NCBI GenBank assembly: GCA_963575745.1
Contig: CAUYUJ010020175.1
Coordinates: 84,381-148,380, forward strand
Source of the DNA: Prorocentrum cordatum
Taxonomy: Eukaryota; Sar; Dinophyceae; Prorocentrales; Prorocentraceae
DNA: 64,000 nucleotides
Reading direction: 5' to 3'
The position numbers and the translations under genes were made by a program. Shown here piece by piece: positions 44,354 to 53,950 of the stretch. Position 1 is the stretch's first letter, and each line of letters opens with the position of its first letter. Under the pieces are notes generated by a model, which had not been told where the DNA came from, did no database searches, and saw only the letters and a program-made list of their open reading frames with translations.

Positions 44354-45480
44354 ATGCCTTTAGTCCTGGTGACGCTGATGTTTCTCAGCACCGCGGGCGT
44401 GGTCCACGGAGGACCGAAGAAAGCTCCACCCGACCTTCCGTCAAAAGAGGAACGGGTTCGCCAGCTCCGAGAGCAGATTCGCCAGGTCCAGCAAGAGTAC
44501 GAGGAGCTGACCAACGGGATGGAGAACGAGACGGAAGCGCATCAGCAGGAGACGGGAGCAGCCGCAGTCTCGAACCACTGGGTCGGCACCAGCAGCAGCG
44601 GGAGTTCGGGCGCAGCCACGGCAGCGCCAGGGGCAGCCGCGGCGAGTCCAGGAGGTTGTGGGCGACCGAGCTGGTCTCAGCAACATCCGCAGATACAGAA
44701 GCCCATGCCGAAGGCATCGAAGATTCCCTACAAACCGCCTCCCCAGTGCGACCATCCTGCAGACCGGAGGCAGCCATACGGAAATCAGCATGGGCGAGGC
44801 TTCAAGTGCAGGCTATGCGGATATCGTCTAGAGTGGACGCCTCGGGGGCAGGAGGGTGGTGCTCCAGCCGAACGGCCCGAGTCGGCGGCTCAGGCAGCCC
44901 GTCGGGCCGCCGCCGCAGCGGAGAAGACCATCCAGATGAATCAGGAGAGAGAGGGTTTCGTCGACGGCGCGGCGACCCTCAACGCTGTGAACGGGATCTC
45001 GGCGATGATGACGTCTCTCTCTCACCATCTTCAGCATCTACCCGAGGGACTGCAGCTACTGGCCAACATCCAGCCGGTTGTCGAGCAGATGCAGCAGCTT
45101 GTGGCATCCAATCAGATCGGCAGCAACAGCCAGCTAGAAGAGGGACTCAAGCAAGTGTACCAGTCGGTGGCCCACGTCCAGCGCATGCTAGGCGTTTTCG
45201 AGAATTTCGGGGAATCCATCGATTCGATTGCCGACCAGCTGACCGCGATGCAGCTCGAGACAACATCGATGCATCAGGCAGTCGACCACATGCTGAATCT
45301 TCTAGTGCAGGTAGCATCTTCCGTCACCGCAATGGTGCATGCGATGAATCAGCACACGATGGCCAGCTCCAGCAGCGGGAGCGGCTGGCAGAGCGGGGAT
45401 CCGTGGACTCCCACGGCTCCAGCCTGGACGGCGCCTCTAGCGCAGCCGCCGGCCAAGATGCCGCCTGCCAAGCCGTTCCA
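44354..45480 (+). CDS. Copia middle region: hydrophobic start, coiled coil, Cys/His motif, helical domain
   Basis: From ATG 44354 the frame begins MPLVLVTLMFLSTAGVVHGG, which looks like a signal peptide or membrane anchor. Then come a coiled-coil-like stretch, EERVRQLREQIRQVQQEYEE, and a possible zinc-binding motif, CDHPADRRQPYGNQHGRGFK followed by CRLCG. A long helical part follows, including HHLQHLPEGLQLLANIQPVV and GVFENFGESIDSIADQLTAM. The frame runs to 45835, but near 45475 the likely product changes frame (SIPEGSEEEDTTSSTTTSVG, stop 45577). Standard copia elements have nothing comparable here. It may be an extra structural or membrane protein, or part of one polyprotein. Confidence 0.6.
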
Positions 45481-45563
45481 ACTCAGGCGACGGAGATCTG
45501 TTCGATCCCCGAGGGCTCAGAGGAGGAGGACACGACCTCCTCCACTACCACATCGGTCGGCAC

Positions 45564-46307
45564 GTGGGACTTGGTGTAGATCAGTCCCCATGCCGTTGCT
45601 ACTCTCGCCACAGGGCAAGGGATTCCATGTCACGACGCATGAGCGCCGCCGGCTCTTTTACCGCCGGCTGTTGCCGAAAAGGAGAAAGAGAGGAAGGCCC
45701 TCCAGAACACCAAGGGGGCCTCGGGAGCTTCCCAGTAGGTTTCCCAGTCTTTCGGGCCGAGTCGAACGGGGCCTATGCCGCGGCTGGGCGGGGCTCGAAA
45801 ACCACGGAGGACGGCCTCCTCGAGAGTTGGCTTGATGGTGATCAGTTTAATGACGATCACGAGTCGGCCTGGGGACCCAAGGTTCGGAGAGCTCTCGACA
45901 GGCAACTTGAGACCCACGGGTGCCCGTTCTCGGGAGCGTTCAGCGCGGGACAGGCCACCAAGGCCAAGACCTCGTTCATGGAGGTCTTCTCTCCCCCTCG
46001 TATAGCCCCCGAGGCGGAGAAGAGGGGGGGGCGTCTGGGTTCGAGTGCGAGTTTCGACAGGCTGATAGGATGGGACTCGGGGATCAAAGAACACGCTCGG
46101 CATCTCTGGAGGGAAATCGAGAAGAACGATCCCGAAACGATATGGCTTAGGTCTGAATGCAAGGTCTTTTCCGCGATCAACAGGATCAATCGAGATCGCC
46201 GCGATCCCCAAAGATGGCACCAGCAAGTCCTCGAGGGTCTCAGAGATCTCACGTTGTGCATGGAAATTGCTAAATATCAACACTCGAGGCAGGTTTTTTG
46301 TGTTTGA
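45564..46307 (+). CDS. Copia methyltransferase-like domain, main part
   Basis: The open frame starts with a non-ATG codon, so the true start is unknown. After a Ser/Gly/Arg-rich part, residues about 135-247 give FMEVFSPPRIAPEAEKRGGR, SFDRLIGWDSGIKEHARHLW, PETIWLRSECKVFSAINRIN and LEGLRDLTLCMEIAKYQHSR. This matches a pattern seen in dinoflagellate copia proteins (EvFSPPR, fD...GwD, SPPC..FS, ...F.FEHP) that resembles a Rossmann-type methyltransferase with motif IV PPC. Here PPC is SEC, so a catalytic role is unlikely. The frame breaks at a run of six T at 46294-46299; the continuation FFVFEHPLYASS is in the next frame. Confidence 0.6.
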   Translation: MGLGVDQSPCRCYSRHRARDSMSRRMSAAGSFTAGCCRKGEREEGPPEHQGGLGSFPVGFPVFRAESNGAYAAAGRGSKTTEDGLLESWLDGDQFNDDHESAWGPKVRRALDRQLETHGCPFSGAFSAGQATKAKTSFMEVFSPPRIAPEAEKRGGRLGSSASFDRLIGWDSGIKEHARHLWREIEKNDPETIWLRSECKVFSAINRINRDRRDPQRWHQQVLEGLRDLTLCMEIAKYQHSRQVFCV

Positions 46308-46908
46308 ACATCCCCTGTATGCCAGCTCGTAGCACACTGAGGTCGTCCAGCTGATATCCTCTCTCCCCTCTGTCAGACGACTAAGGGTAGATATGTGCGC
46401 TTTCGAGCTACGAGTGGACAACCGTGGCCTCAACAAGAAGCCCACCGGTCTGCTGACTAACCATCCTAGGATACTGTCTCTGTTGGACGGGAGGCTGCGC
46501 ACAGGGGGCCATAGACACGCCATCCTTGAGGGAAGCCATCAGACCTCCAGGGCTGCCGTTTACTCAAGTAAAGTTGTGAGGACTGCCGCAAGAGCCATCG
46601 TTGAGCACTGGAGCGGGTCCGACCAAAAAGTCAGGCCTACGTGGGCCCCGCTGGTTGACGAAAGCTTTCCTACAGGGATGGCAGGAGAAGGTCTGGGAAC
46701 CATCCCTGAGGAAGAGGAAGTCGGAGGAAGTGAAGCGAGCGATGGTGACGAACACGAGACCAGGCCCCAGCAACCCCCCAAGAGTGCTGAGATCCCAGAC
46801 GAAGAACCCAGTGAGGATGAAAAGAGACTCCTATATAAGATTCACGTGAACATGGGGCATCCCGACTCACGCAAATTTTGTCGGGTGCTCAGGGCTGGGG
46901 GGGGCTAA
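46300..46908 (+). CDS. End of methyltransferase-like domain, acidic linker and start of integrase
   Basis: After the T-run the frame reads FVFEHPLYASS, a TAG at 46330-46332 (Trp would fit the family), then VDMCAFELRVDNRGLNKKPT and LLTNHPRI. The ATG at 46393 is the first after that stop. A long acidic linker, TIPEEEEVGGSEASDGDEHE, follows. At 46842-46860 IHVNMGHPDSRKFCRVL starts the integrase zinc-binding domain (H-x4-H). The frame ends because of a run of eight G at 46897-46904. Confidence 0.7.
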
Positions 46909-49831
46909 AGCTCACTTAATCCGGTGGGTCCGCCACAAGTTTCAGTGCTCAGAGTGTGAAGAGAGGAGTAGGCAGGGCACGCACCGACGGGTCGCGCTGC
47001 CCCGCACTTTTCGTTTCAACCACATAGTTGGTGTGGATCTCTTTTACCTGGAGTTCCTGGGCCAAGAGGTTCCTTTTCTTAATGTGGTCGAACACGGGTC
47101 GAACCTTCAGGTCTGCACCCGCGTGGCGGACGCCAGAGCGGCCACGGTGTGGTCGGGGTTTGTGCAGTCTTGGATTAGACCCCTCGGGGCTCCCCACCTT
47201 CTCATCTCGGACGGAGGCTCCGAGTTTGGGGGTCGATTCGCCAGAGGACTGGAACACTGGGGGGTCAAGCACCATGCGTGTGACGCTGATTCTCCGTGGC
47301 AAAACGGGAGAGTCGAGCGCCACGGGGGTTGGATAAAAGAACGTGCGCGCCAAGAAATTGACTCGGGTCCCGGGGCCCCGGTGTCGTTGGAGGAGCTGGA
47401 TACCCTCGCGTACGAGCTGACTGCCCACAAGAACAGGTTCTGGCACAGAGGGGGCTTCTCCCCGTTGCAGTTGGTCTTTGGGGAAAATCCCAGACTCCCA
47501 CGCGAGTTGCTCTCTGACGACGCTTCTGGTCTCCCGGGCTGGCAGGGCCTGACCCGCAATCCAGCCGAGCTGGACGAGGCTGGCGCTGAGTTCTGCCGTG
47601 CCCAGGAAATCAGAGCGGCAGCCAGAAGGCTCGCTATGGAAGCCACGGCCAGAGAAAAGATTAGCAAGGCTTCCCGCGCCAGGAACCCCAACCCCAGGAA
47701 CTACACACCTGGCCAGTGGGTGTACGTTTGGCGCCACATGGCGAGAGCCACGTCCCGGGCCGACAGTCTTGGGAGACGTCGAGACGGTTGGTGTGGTATT
47801 GGGGTGGTGGTCCTGGCCGAGGGTGGGACCGTGTGGGTCGCCGTCCGGGAGAAGAGTGCGGCATGCAGCTCGGCGGAACAGATCCGCCTCGCCAGCCCAG
47901 AAGAAGAGTATGGCATACAGCTTGCCCAATCCCCGCAATGGCAGGAACTGACGCGTCAGGCCCACACTCGGAGGGCCACGGCCGTCGACGTCCAGAGAGA
48001 AGGACCTCCTCCCGAAGACGCTTGGGACGATGCCATTCGGAGGGAGCTGGACTCGGGTCCTCAGCTCCCCGGGGCACCATGCCCTCCCTTTCGAGAGGAA
48101 GCCCCTGCTCCAGAGACGCGGCGTACCGACGGGGCGCCCGATACCTCCGATCCCCTTCCGACTCCCGGAGTGATCCTCCGACGCAGTCCCAGAGAGGCTC
48201 CGTCAGAGAATGGATCCATGGAGGCGCAGGCGGGATCAGAGGTGACGAGGGCCCCGTCAACCGGAGGGCCCGAGGAAAGCTCGGGCCGCTCGTCTCCCCA
48301 CGGAGGCAGCGCACCTGGGCAAGAAGCGAGGAGTGAAGAGGCTGAGCCTACCCACGCCCCCGTTCTCGCTCCCTCTGAGCCCCCCGACATCCCTCTTGAC
48401 GAGGGGCGAGACATCGAGGATCCCGAGGGAGATCACCCGGAGTCACGGCCGGAGTCGCCTCAGGAACACGCGCGAGGGCCCGTCGCCCAGGTTCCGAGAC
48501 CGAGAAGGCTCACTCAGCCCCAGGACGTTCCCGCTTGCATTTTAAGATCTCGCAGTGGCAGAGTTGCCAGCGAACCTCCCGACAAAAAGGTGAGGATCGA
48601 GCCGCCCCCTGGCCTCTCGGAACCACCCACTCCTCGCCCCGTTGATCCCTCCTCCTCCTCGTCCTCCGCCGCCAGGGCTCAGGAGATTCAGGGCGGCACC
48701 GAGCCACGCCGAAGCGTGAGTGAGATAGTCAAGGCTCTGGAAGCAGGACGTCGACCAGGACGTTCGAGGTCCCCACCCAGAGAGCCAGAGAGGAGAGAGG
48801 AGCAGGAGGAGGAGGATTTCTTTTTGGTCCCGGCCGGCGAGGTCGGGCCCGGTCTCCAGGCCAGGACCAGGGAGCAGCTTGGAGAAACATGCGCTGCCAG
48901 TAGAGGAGGAGAGGTCTCGTTTAAAAACCTCACTCCGGCCGAACGGGCCAAGTTTCAGGCCTCAGACGATAAGGAGTGGAAGTCCATGGTCGAGTCGGGA
49001 GCTGTGGAGGTCCTGGGGCCGAAGGAGGCGGAAGTCGTGCGGAAGGACTGTCCGGACCGGATCATCTCCAGCAGAATGGTTCGCAGGTGGAAGCCGGTGG
49101 AAGGCACGTTTAAAGAACCCGAAGCAAAGTCCCGCCGGTGTGTACACGGTCACAAGGATCCCGACGCCAGATCTCTGCAGGTGTACTCCCCGACACCACA
49201 AACGTCGAGCATCACCCTGTTCGTGCAGGTTCTCATGAACCTTGGCATGAGAGCCGATATCGCCGACGTGAAAAATGCTTTCTGCCAATCCGACAAGATG
49301 GTGAGGTCCCAGGGTGAGATCTCCGTTGAACCGTGTGATGGCGTCCACCTTCCGGCAGGCTCCATCATGCGCCTCAAGGTTAACGTGTGCGGCCTCGACG
49401 ATGCCCCAGTAGCATGGAGACGAACTGTCGTGTCATTTCTAGAACAACAAGGTTTCTCCCGGACACTGCTTGAACCGTGCTGGTGGTGTCGTTATGGATC
49501 GAAAGGGGAGTTGCTAAATATGATCCTACTAGAGGTCGATGACTTCTTCATTGGGAGCCTCACGGAAGAGAGTCGGAAGTGGTTTCGAGAGCGCCTTGAA
49601 TCAAGATTCCGTTTCGGAAAATACCGGGACTGTCATGCAGGGCCAGTTGACTACGCTGGCAGGCGGGTGACTATAGGCCCGAAACAGGCCACTATCGACA
49701 TGGAAAAATACATCCTGGAAGAACTTCGGCCCATCTCTCTCGCCAATGTAGGCTCGCCGCCCGGGACACTCCCTTGGAGGACAGTGAGTTCAAGGCACTA
49801 CGCTCTCTCGTTTTTAAGTTTAACTGGATAG
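46904..49831 (+). CDS. Copia integrase and reverse transcriptase
   Basis: The frame is open from the G-run. It first completes the integrase HHCC site with CSEC (46945-46956), then gives the catalytic core: VDLF Asp near 47036, SDGGSEF Asp at 47210, and VERHGGW Glu at 47314 (D,D-x35-E type). A C-terminal part, WCGIGVVVLAEGGTVWVAVR and CSSAEQIRLASPEEEYG, resembles the chromatin- or DNA-binding tail. A 300-residue Pro/Glu/Ser-rich linker follows. The reverse transcriptase (RVT_2) runs from about 48950, with ISSRMVRRWKP, ADIADVKNAFCQSD near 49262 (first Asp) and LLEVDDFFIGS at about 49529-49560 (catalytic DD). It lacks an own ATG. The frame shifts near 49790 into the RNase H frame. Confidence 0.9.
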   Translation, partial: AKAHLIRWVRHKFQCSECEERSRQGTHRRVALPRTFRFNHIVGVDLFYLEFLGQEVPFLNVVEHGSNLQVCTRVADARAATVWSGFVQSWIRPLGAPHLLISDGGSEFGGRFARGLEHWGVKHHACDADSPWQNGRVERHGGWIKERARQEIDSGPGAPVSLEELDTLAYELTAHKNRFWHRGGFSPLQLVFGENPRLPRELLSDDASGLPGWQGLTRNPAELDEAGAEFCRAQEIRAAARRLAMEATAREKISKASRARNPNPRNYTPGQWVYVWRHMARATSRADSLGRRRDGWCGIGVVVLAEGGTVWVAVREKSAACSSAEQIRLASPEEEYGIQLAQSPQWQELTRQAHTRRATAVDVQREGPPPEDAWDDAIRRELDSGPQLPGAPCPPFREEAPAPETRRTDGAPDTSDPLPTPGVILRRSPREAPSENGSMEAQAGSEVTRAPSTGGPEESSGRSSPHGGSAPGQEARSEEAEPTHAPVLAPSEPPDIPLDEGRDIEDPEGDHPESRPESPQEHARGPVAQVPRPRRLTQPQDVPACILRSRSGRVASEPPDKKVRIEPPPGLSEPPTPRPVDPSSSSSSAARAQEIQGGTEPRRSVSEIVKALEAGRRPGRSRSPPREPERREEQEEEDFFLVPAGEVGPGLQARTREQLGETCAASRGGEVSFKNLTPAERAKFQASDDKEWKSMVESGAVEVLGPKEAEVVRKDCPDRIISSRMVRRWKPVEGTFKEPEAKSRRCVHGHKDPDARSLQVYSPTPQTSSITLFVQVLMNLGMRADIADVKNAFCQSDKMVRSQGEISVEPCDGVHLPAGSIMRLKVNVCGLDDAPVAWRRTVVSFLEQQGFSRTLLEPCWWCRYGSKGELLNMILLEVDDFFIGSLTEESRKWFRERLESRFRFGKYRDCHAGPVDYAGRRVTIGPKQATIDMEKYILEELRPISLANVGSPPGTLPWRTVSSRHYALSFLSLTG

Positions 49832-50883
49832 GCCGAGAAGCTCGTCCAGAGGCTTCAGGACCGGCAAGCATTCTTGCTAGCCGTCTCAAGGCAGCCACCA
49901 CCAGAGACATCAGCCTGGCTAACAAGCTCGTTAAGCATCTCAGGGCCACCGCCTCCCGGGGTATCATCGTGTGGAAGCTCAATCCAGAACGCATGTCTTT
50001 CGCCTCGTTCTCAGACGCGGGGGGTATAGGGGGGCCCAGCCTAGACGACGATCGAGGTCTCCCAGAGGATCCCACACAGGGTGCTTGGATGGTATTGGCC
50101 TGCGACAAGAGCATTGCCGAGAACCGGTGTGTCCAGGCGTCAATTCTAGGATGGCGCAGCTCCAAGTTGCGCCGCAAGGTACCATCCATTCTGGCTGGCG
50201 AGACACATGCTCTGGCTGCAGCTATTGCGGAGGTGGAATACCTCCAGATACTGTATCGTGATGTGGTTTTCCGAGATGTGATTATTCGAGATCAGCACAG
50301 ATGCTCAGGCCCCTTTACCACAGTGCTACGTCGTGAGTGCCGTTTGGGCGCTCGGGAGGGCCAGATTCACATCGTAGACGCAAAATCTATATACGACACT
50401 ATGCTCAAGGAGGGTAACGCCAGTGCGAAAGATCGCCGCACGGCGATCGATTTAGCTATCATATGTGAGGCTCTGGAACAGGCGTCAGGACGTACCCGCT
50501 GGATACCCCACGGGAGGATGCCTGTAGATGCGCTCACTAAGGACGACGTGACCAAGTGCAATGCCGCACTGTTCGATTTGATGACCAGCGGGAGGATAGT
50601 ATTGGTGGACGAGGGGGTCGAGGTGGACAGGAGGCGGGAGGACCCAGGCCTCAAGAACAGATCCCAGGCGGCCTCCCGGAAGCTCCTGGACAATCAGTTC
50701 GTCAGTGTCACGTGTTATCAGGAGGATCGTCCCCATCCAGGTCCCGGAGTACGACCAGTCTTCGGTGGTGGTGGTGATGGTGGTGTTGATGGTCTCTCCT
50801 CCTCATCTTCCTTTCCCTCCTGCACTCCTCTCTGTCTGTCTCAGCCGGCCAGTGTCAGCCTCTTTGATTTCAACTTCCAGTGA
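49774..50883 (+). CDS. Copia RNase H domain and C-terminus
   Basis: This frame (non-ATG start; it continues the RT by frameshift) reads DSEFKALRSLVFKFNWIGRE, ISLANKLVKHLRATASRGII and SFASFSDAGG, where the Asp is the first catalytic residue. ETHALAAAIAEVEYLQILYR supplies the Glu and HIVDAKSIYDTMLKEGNASA the next Asp. IPHGRMPVDALTKDD is typical of the copia RNase H end. RNase H degrades RNA in the RNA-DNA hybrid. The C-terminal 100 residues are Gly/Ser/Pro-rich and may lie beyond the natural end. Confidence 0.85.
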   Translation: MEDSEFKALRSLVFKFNWIGREARPEASGPASILASRLKAATTRDISLANKLVKHLRATASRGIIVWKLNPERMSFASFSDAGGIGGPSLDDDRGLPEDPTQGAWMVLACDKSIAENRCVQASILGWRSSKLRRKVPSILAGETHALAAAIAEVEYLQILYRDVVFRDVIIRDQHRCSGPFTTVLRRECRLGAREGQIHIVDAKSIYDTMLKEGNASAKDRRTAIDLAIICEALEQASGRTRWIPHGRMPVDALTKDDVTKCNAALFDLMTSGRIVLVDEGVEVDRRREDPGLKNRSQAASRKLLDNQFVSVTCYQEDRPHPGPGVRPVFGGGGDGGVDGLSSSSSFPSCTPLCLSQPASVSLFDFNFQ

Positions 50884-51020
50884 TTGATCTTCGAGCCATT
50901 CGCCCAGAGACAGGCAAGGAGACCTTGACGAATTCAGGTGTGTTCTGTTCCAAGGACAGGTTGTCGGACACAGGTTCGACGATCAGATTTCTCACCGTTT
51001 CTAGAAACTGCTGAACCTAC

Positions 51021-51036
51021 AAGAAAGTTTGGGGCA
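51021..51036 (+). promoter_or_regulatory. Polypurine tract before 3' LTR
   Basis: AAGAAAGTTTGGGGCA lies directly before the 3' LTR. It is purine-rich except for a TTT. This is where plus-strand DNA synthesis would be primed in an LTR element. Confidence 0.5.
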
Positions 51037-51143
51037 TGTGAATGCCATCCACATTTTAATCCCTAGGTTCAGCATTTGGAGAGTCCGACCGTTTCGCGTT
51101 CTGGCTCAAGGGAAAAACATCCCAGGGGCGATCTGCTGCCACA
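51037..51143 (+). repeat. 3' LTR of copia element
   Basis: 107 bp, identical to the 5' LTR at 41439-41545. It is followed by CCTCT, matching the bases before the 5' LTR. Confidence 0.93.
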
Positions 51144-51148
51144 CCTCT
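51144..51148. repeat. Target-site duplication CCTCT, right copy
   Basis: CCTCT directly after the 3' LTR; partner of 41435-41439. Confidence 0.8.
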
Positions 51149-51361
51149 CGAGGGGCCTGTGATACCTTGGGAGGCCGCATCAAAGGCCCCAAACTCCCCC
51201 GCCTGGCTGGTTTGGGGGAGGGGGCCCACATGGGGCCAAATACCATAACAAGGAGGGCGCCCGACTGACAGGGCTGTACACCCCCAGCTCGCTCGGGACA
51301 ACTCCTTGATGGTGCGCTCACGACAACTGCCATCTGTAGAAATCCCACCAGCCCTTTGGGC
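51144..51361 (-). pseudogene. LINE RNase H domain, 5' part
   Basis: On the minus strand the frame reads STDGSCRERTIKELSRASWG, where TDGS supplies the first catalytic Asp (plus about 51330). It continues LPQTSQAGEFGAFDAASQG, where the Glu is the second catalytic residue, and stops at GPSRG where the copia element begins. The domain continues at 41438. The joined halves keep one frame across the insertion. Confidence 0.8.
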
Positions 51362-51629
51362 GTGAGTGGTTTAGCGAGCTCTCTCTGTTCTCACCCCCCC
51401 TTCTTCCCCTTCGGGGAGGGGTTTACCCCTCCCCCTACCCCCTCCCCCTGGACCTGGAGAGGGGGTTTCGCGGGTGGTCAGAGGGTCCTTTTTCTATCCG
51501 TGGGGCCCTGGGAGGGCTAAAATTCGACACCCCTCACGAGGATTCTGGCCCCGACGGGGGTACTGACAAAAATGCTCGCCCCATTTGTGATCGATCGCCC
51601 GAAAGATGGCCCCAAGATACCTCCCAGAC
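51362..51629. other. C-rich junction sequence, no gene seen
   Basis: CCCCTCCCCC-rich stretch (51395-51450), then GC-rich DNA. This may still be LINE sequence between RNase H and the upstream domain, but I recognise no motif. Confidence 0.4.
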
Positions 51630-51855
51630 CCCTCCCAAAGAGCCCCAAGAGGCCCCAAGAGGCCTCCAAGAGGCCCCCAAGATGCCCCCAAGAGGCCCCC
51701 AAGAGGCCCCAAGAGGCTCCCCCGAGGCACCCAAGACGCTCTTGGAAGCCCCTGGAGCCGCCAAGAGGCCCCCAAGACACCCCAAACGGCCTCCAAAAGG
51801 CTCCCAAGAGGCCACCAAGACGCCCCAAAAGGCCTCCAAGAGGCTCCCAAAAGAC
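51630..51855 (+). repeat. CCCAAGAGGCC short tandem repeat
   Basis: An 11- to 12-base unit, CCCAAGAGGCCC, repeats about 18 times with changes. It is the reverse complement of the 33265-33560 block. Confidence 0.85.
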
Positions 51856-52444
<589 letters not shown>

Positions 52445-52454
52445 CTACTACGAG

Positions 52455-53062
52455 GGGCCCGAACGACCGCACCAGGACGAGGTGCCCGAACGCCTCACAC
52501 CACGAGGAGCCCGAACGACTCACACCAGGACGAGGGGCCCGAACGACTCACACCACGAAGAGCCCGAACGACTCACACCAAGAGGAGGGGCCCGAACGAC
52601 TCACACCAGGACGAGGCGCCCGAACGACTCACACCACGAGGAGCCCGAACGACTCACACCACGACGAGGGCCCCGAACGACTCACACCACGAGGAGCCCG
52701 AACGAGTCACACCAGGAGGAGGGGCCCGAACGACTCACACCAGGATGAGGGGCCCGAACAACTCACACCACGAGAAGCCCGAACGACTCACACCAGGACG
52801 AAGAGCCCGAACGACTCACACCACGAAGAGCCCGAACGACTCACACCAGGAAGAAGGGCCCGAACGACTCACACCAGGACGAGAGGCCCGAACGACTCGA
52901 ACCACGAGAAGCCCGAACGGCTCACACCAGGACGAGGGGCCCGAACGACTCACACCACGAGGAGCCCGAACGACTCACACCAGGAAGAGGGGCCCGAAGG
53001 ACTCACACAAGGACGATGGGGCCGAACGACTCACACCACGAGGGGCCCCAACGACTCCCACC
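52455..53062 (+). repeat. 25/28-bp alternating satellite (CCCGAACGACTCACACCA)
   Basis: Each unit starts CCCGAACGACTCACACCA and is followed by either CGAGGAG (25 bp) or GGACGAGGGG (28 bp), roughly alternating, for about 23 units. It lies inside the LINE between RNase H and the reverse transcriptase side. Confidence 0.92.
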
Positions 53063-53063
53063 A

Positions 53064-53115
<52 letters not shown>

Positions 53116-53330
53116 TCGTCGTCGTCGTCGTCGACGTCGTCGTCGTCGTCGTCGTCGTTGTGGTCGTCGTCGTCGTTGCGGTCGATATCGTCGTCGTCGT
53201 CGGGTGCGTCGTCGTTGTTAGGATCATCGCTGTGGTCGTCGTCTCCGCTAAGTCCCTCTTGCCTCCCACCGCTTGCTCTCCCTCCTCCTCCGCCTCGTCC
53301 TTCTCCCGCTCCCACCACAAGGAGGATGTA
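53063..53330 (+). repeat. (TCG)n microsatellite and C-rich tail
   Basis: TCGTCG repeat at 53066-53230 with GTTG and GATATCG interruptions, then CTC-rich sequence to 53330. Confidence 0.9.
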
Positions 53331-53353
53331 CAAGGAGGCGGGAGGAAGGAGGG

Positions 53354-53950
53354 TCAGGGGAGATATGCGGGGGCAAGCGGACACACGCCTGAAAAACGCG
53401 ACTGTCGGCATGCTTCGCAAGAGTTGCTGTTTTGAGATGGGCTGGTGGGGATACGCGAAGCGTGAAGAATATATCCAGAAACTTCTGCCTCCACTCTACC
53501 GGGGTCACCTTCCCAGGAGGCAACAACGCCACCAGCGGCTCGGGGTCGGGGCCGCAGGTCGCCAGAGTGCGGGAAGACGCCCTTGTTGAAAAGATCAACG
53601 CTGTCAGCGCTCGCAGGGTCGAGGGAGCGGGCAGCCTCCTGGATGACTCTTTTGACCAGCTCGTCTCTCAGCTCTGGGGCGCTGGGGCAGAACCGCGTCC
53701 GATGCATGATGGAGCTGGGGGGGGGCGGGAGCGGCTCTGCACAGAGGGCGCGCATCAGAACCCAGCTGGCAGCCGCAATCGATGGCCCGATCACAAGACC
53801 AGGTGGCTCCGCAGCGCATGCCGCGGATGCGCAGCCCTTCTCGAGGGCCGTGGACTTAGACGAGCGGAGGGCGGCCTCCACCACATCGCAGCACATTCTA
53901 GCATGCATTCCCAGCGGGCGCTCAGGTTCTCTTTGCAGCTGCCGCAACAC
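53354..53950 (-). pseudogene. LINE ORF2 segment between RT and RNase H
   Basis: 198 codons, largely helical: MCCDVVEAALRSSKSTALEK and ELRDELVKRVIQEAARSLDP. I cannot name a domain, but position and strand place it in the LINE polyprotein. The frame differs from the reverse-transcriptase frame upstream. Confidence 0.55.

Larger units (their letters stand above)
41439..51143 (+). mobile_element. Ty1/copia-like LTR retrotransposon, full length (9.7 kb)
   Basis: The element is bounded by identical 107-bp direct repeats that start TGTG and end CACA and flanked by a CCTC(T) duplication. Order inside: tRNA primer site, Gag, CCHC knuckle, aspartic protease, middle region with hydrophobic segments and a zinc-binding motif, methyltransferase-like domain, integrase, reverse transcriptase, RNase H, polypurine tract. 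Integrase before RT is the copia order. LTRs of 107 bp are short, and 9.7 kb is long for a copia element (about 5 kb is typical). Despite identical LTRs, the coding region has about ten frame breaks. It inserted into the RNase H domain of the minus-strand LINE. Confidence 0.92.
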
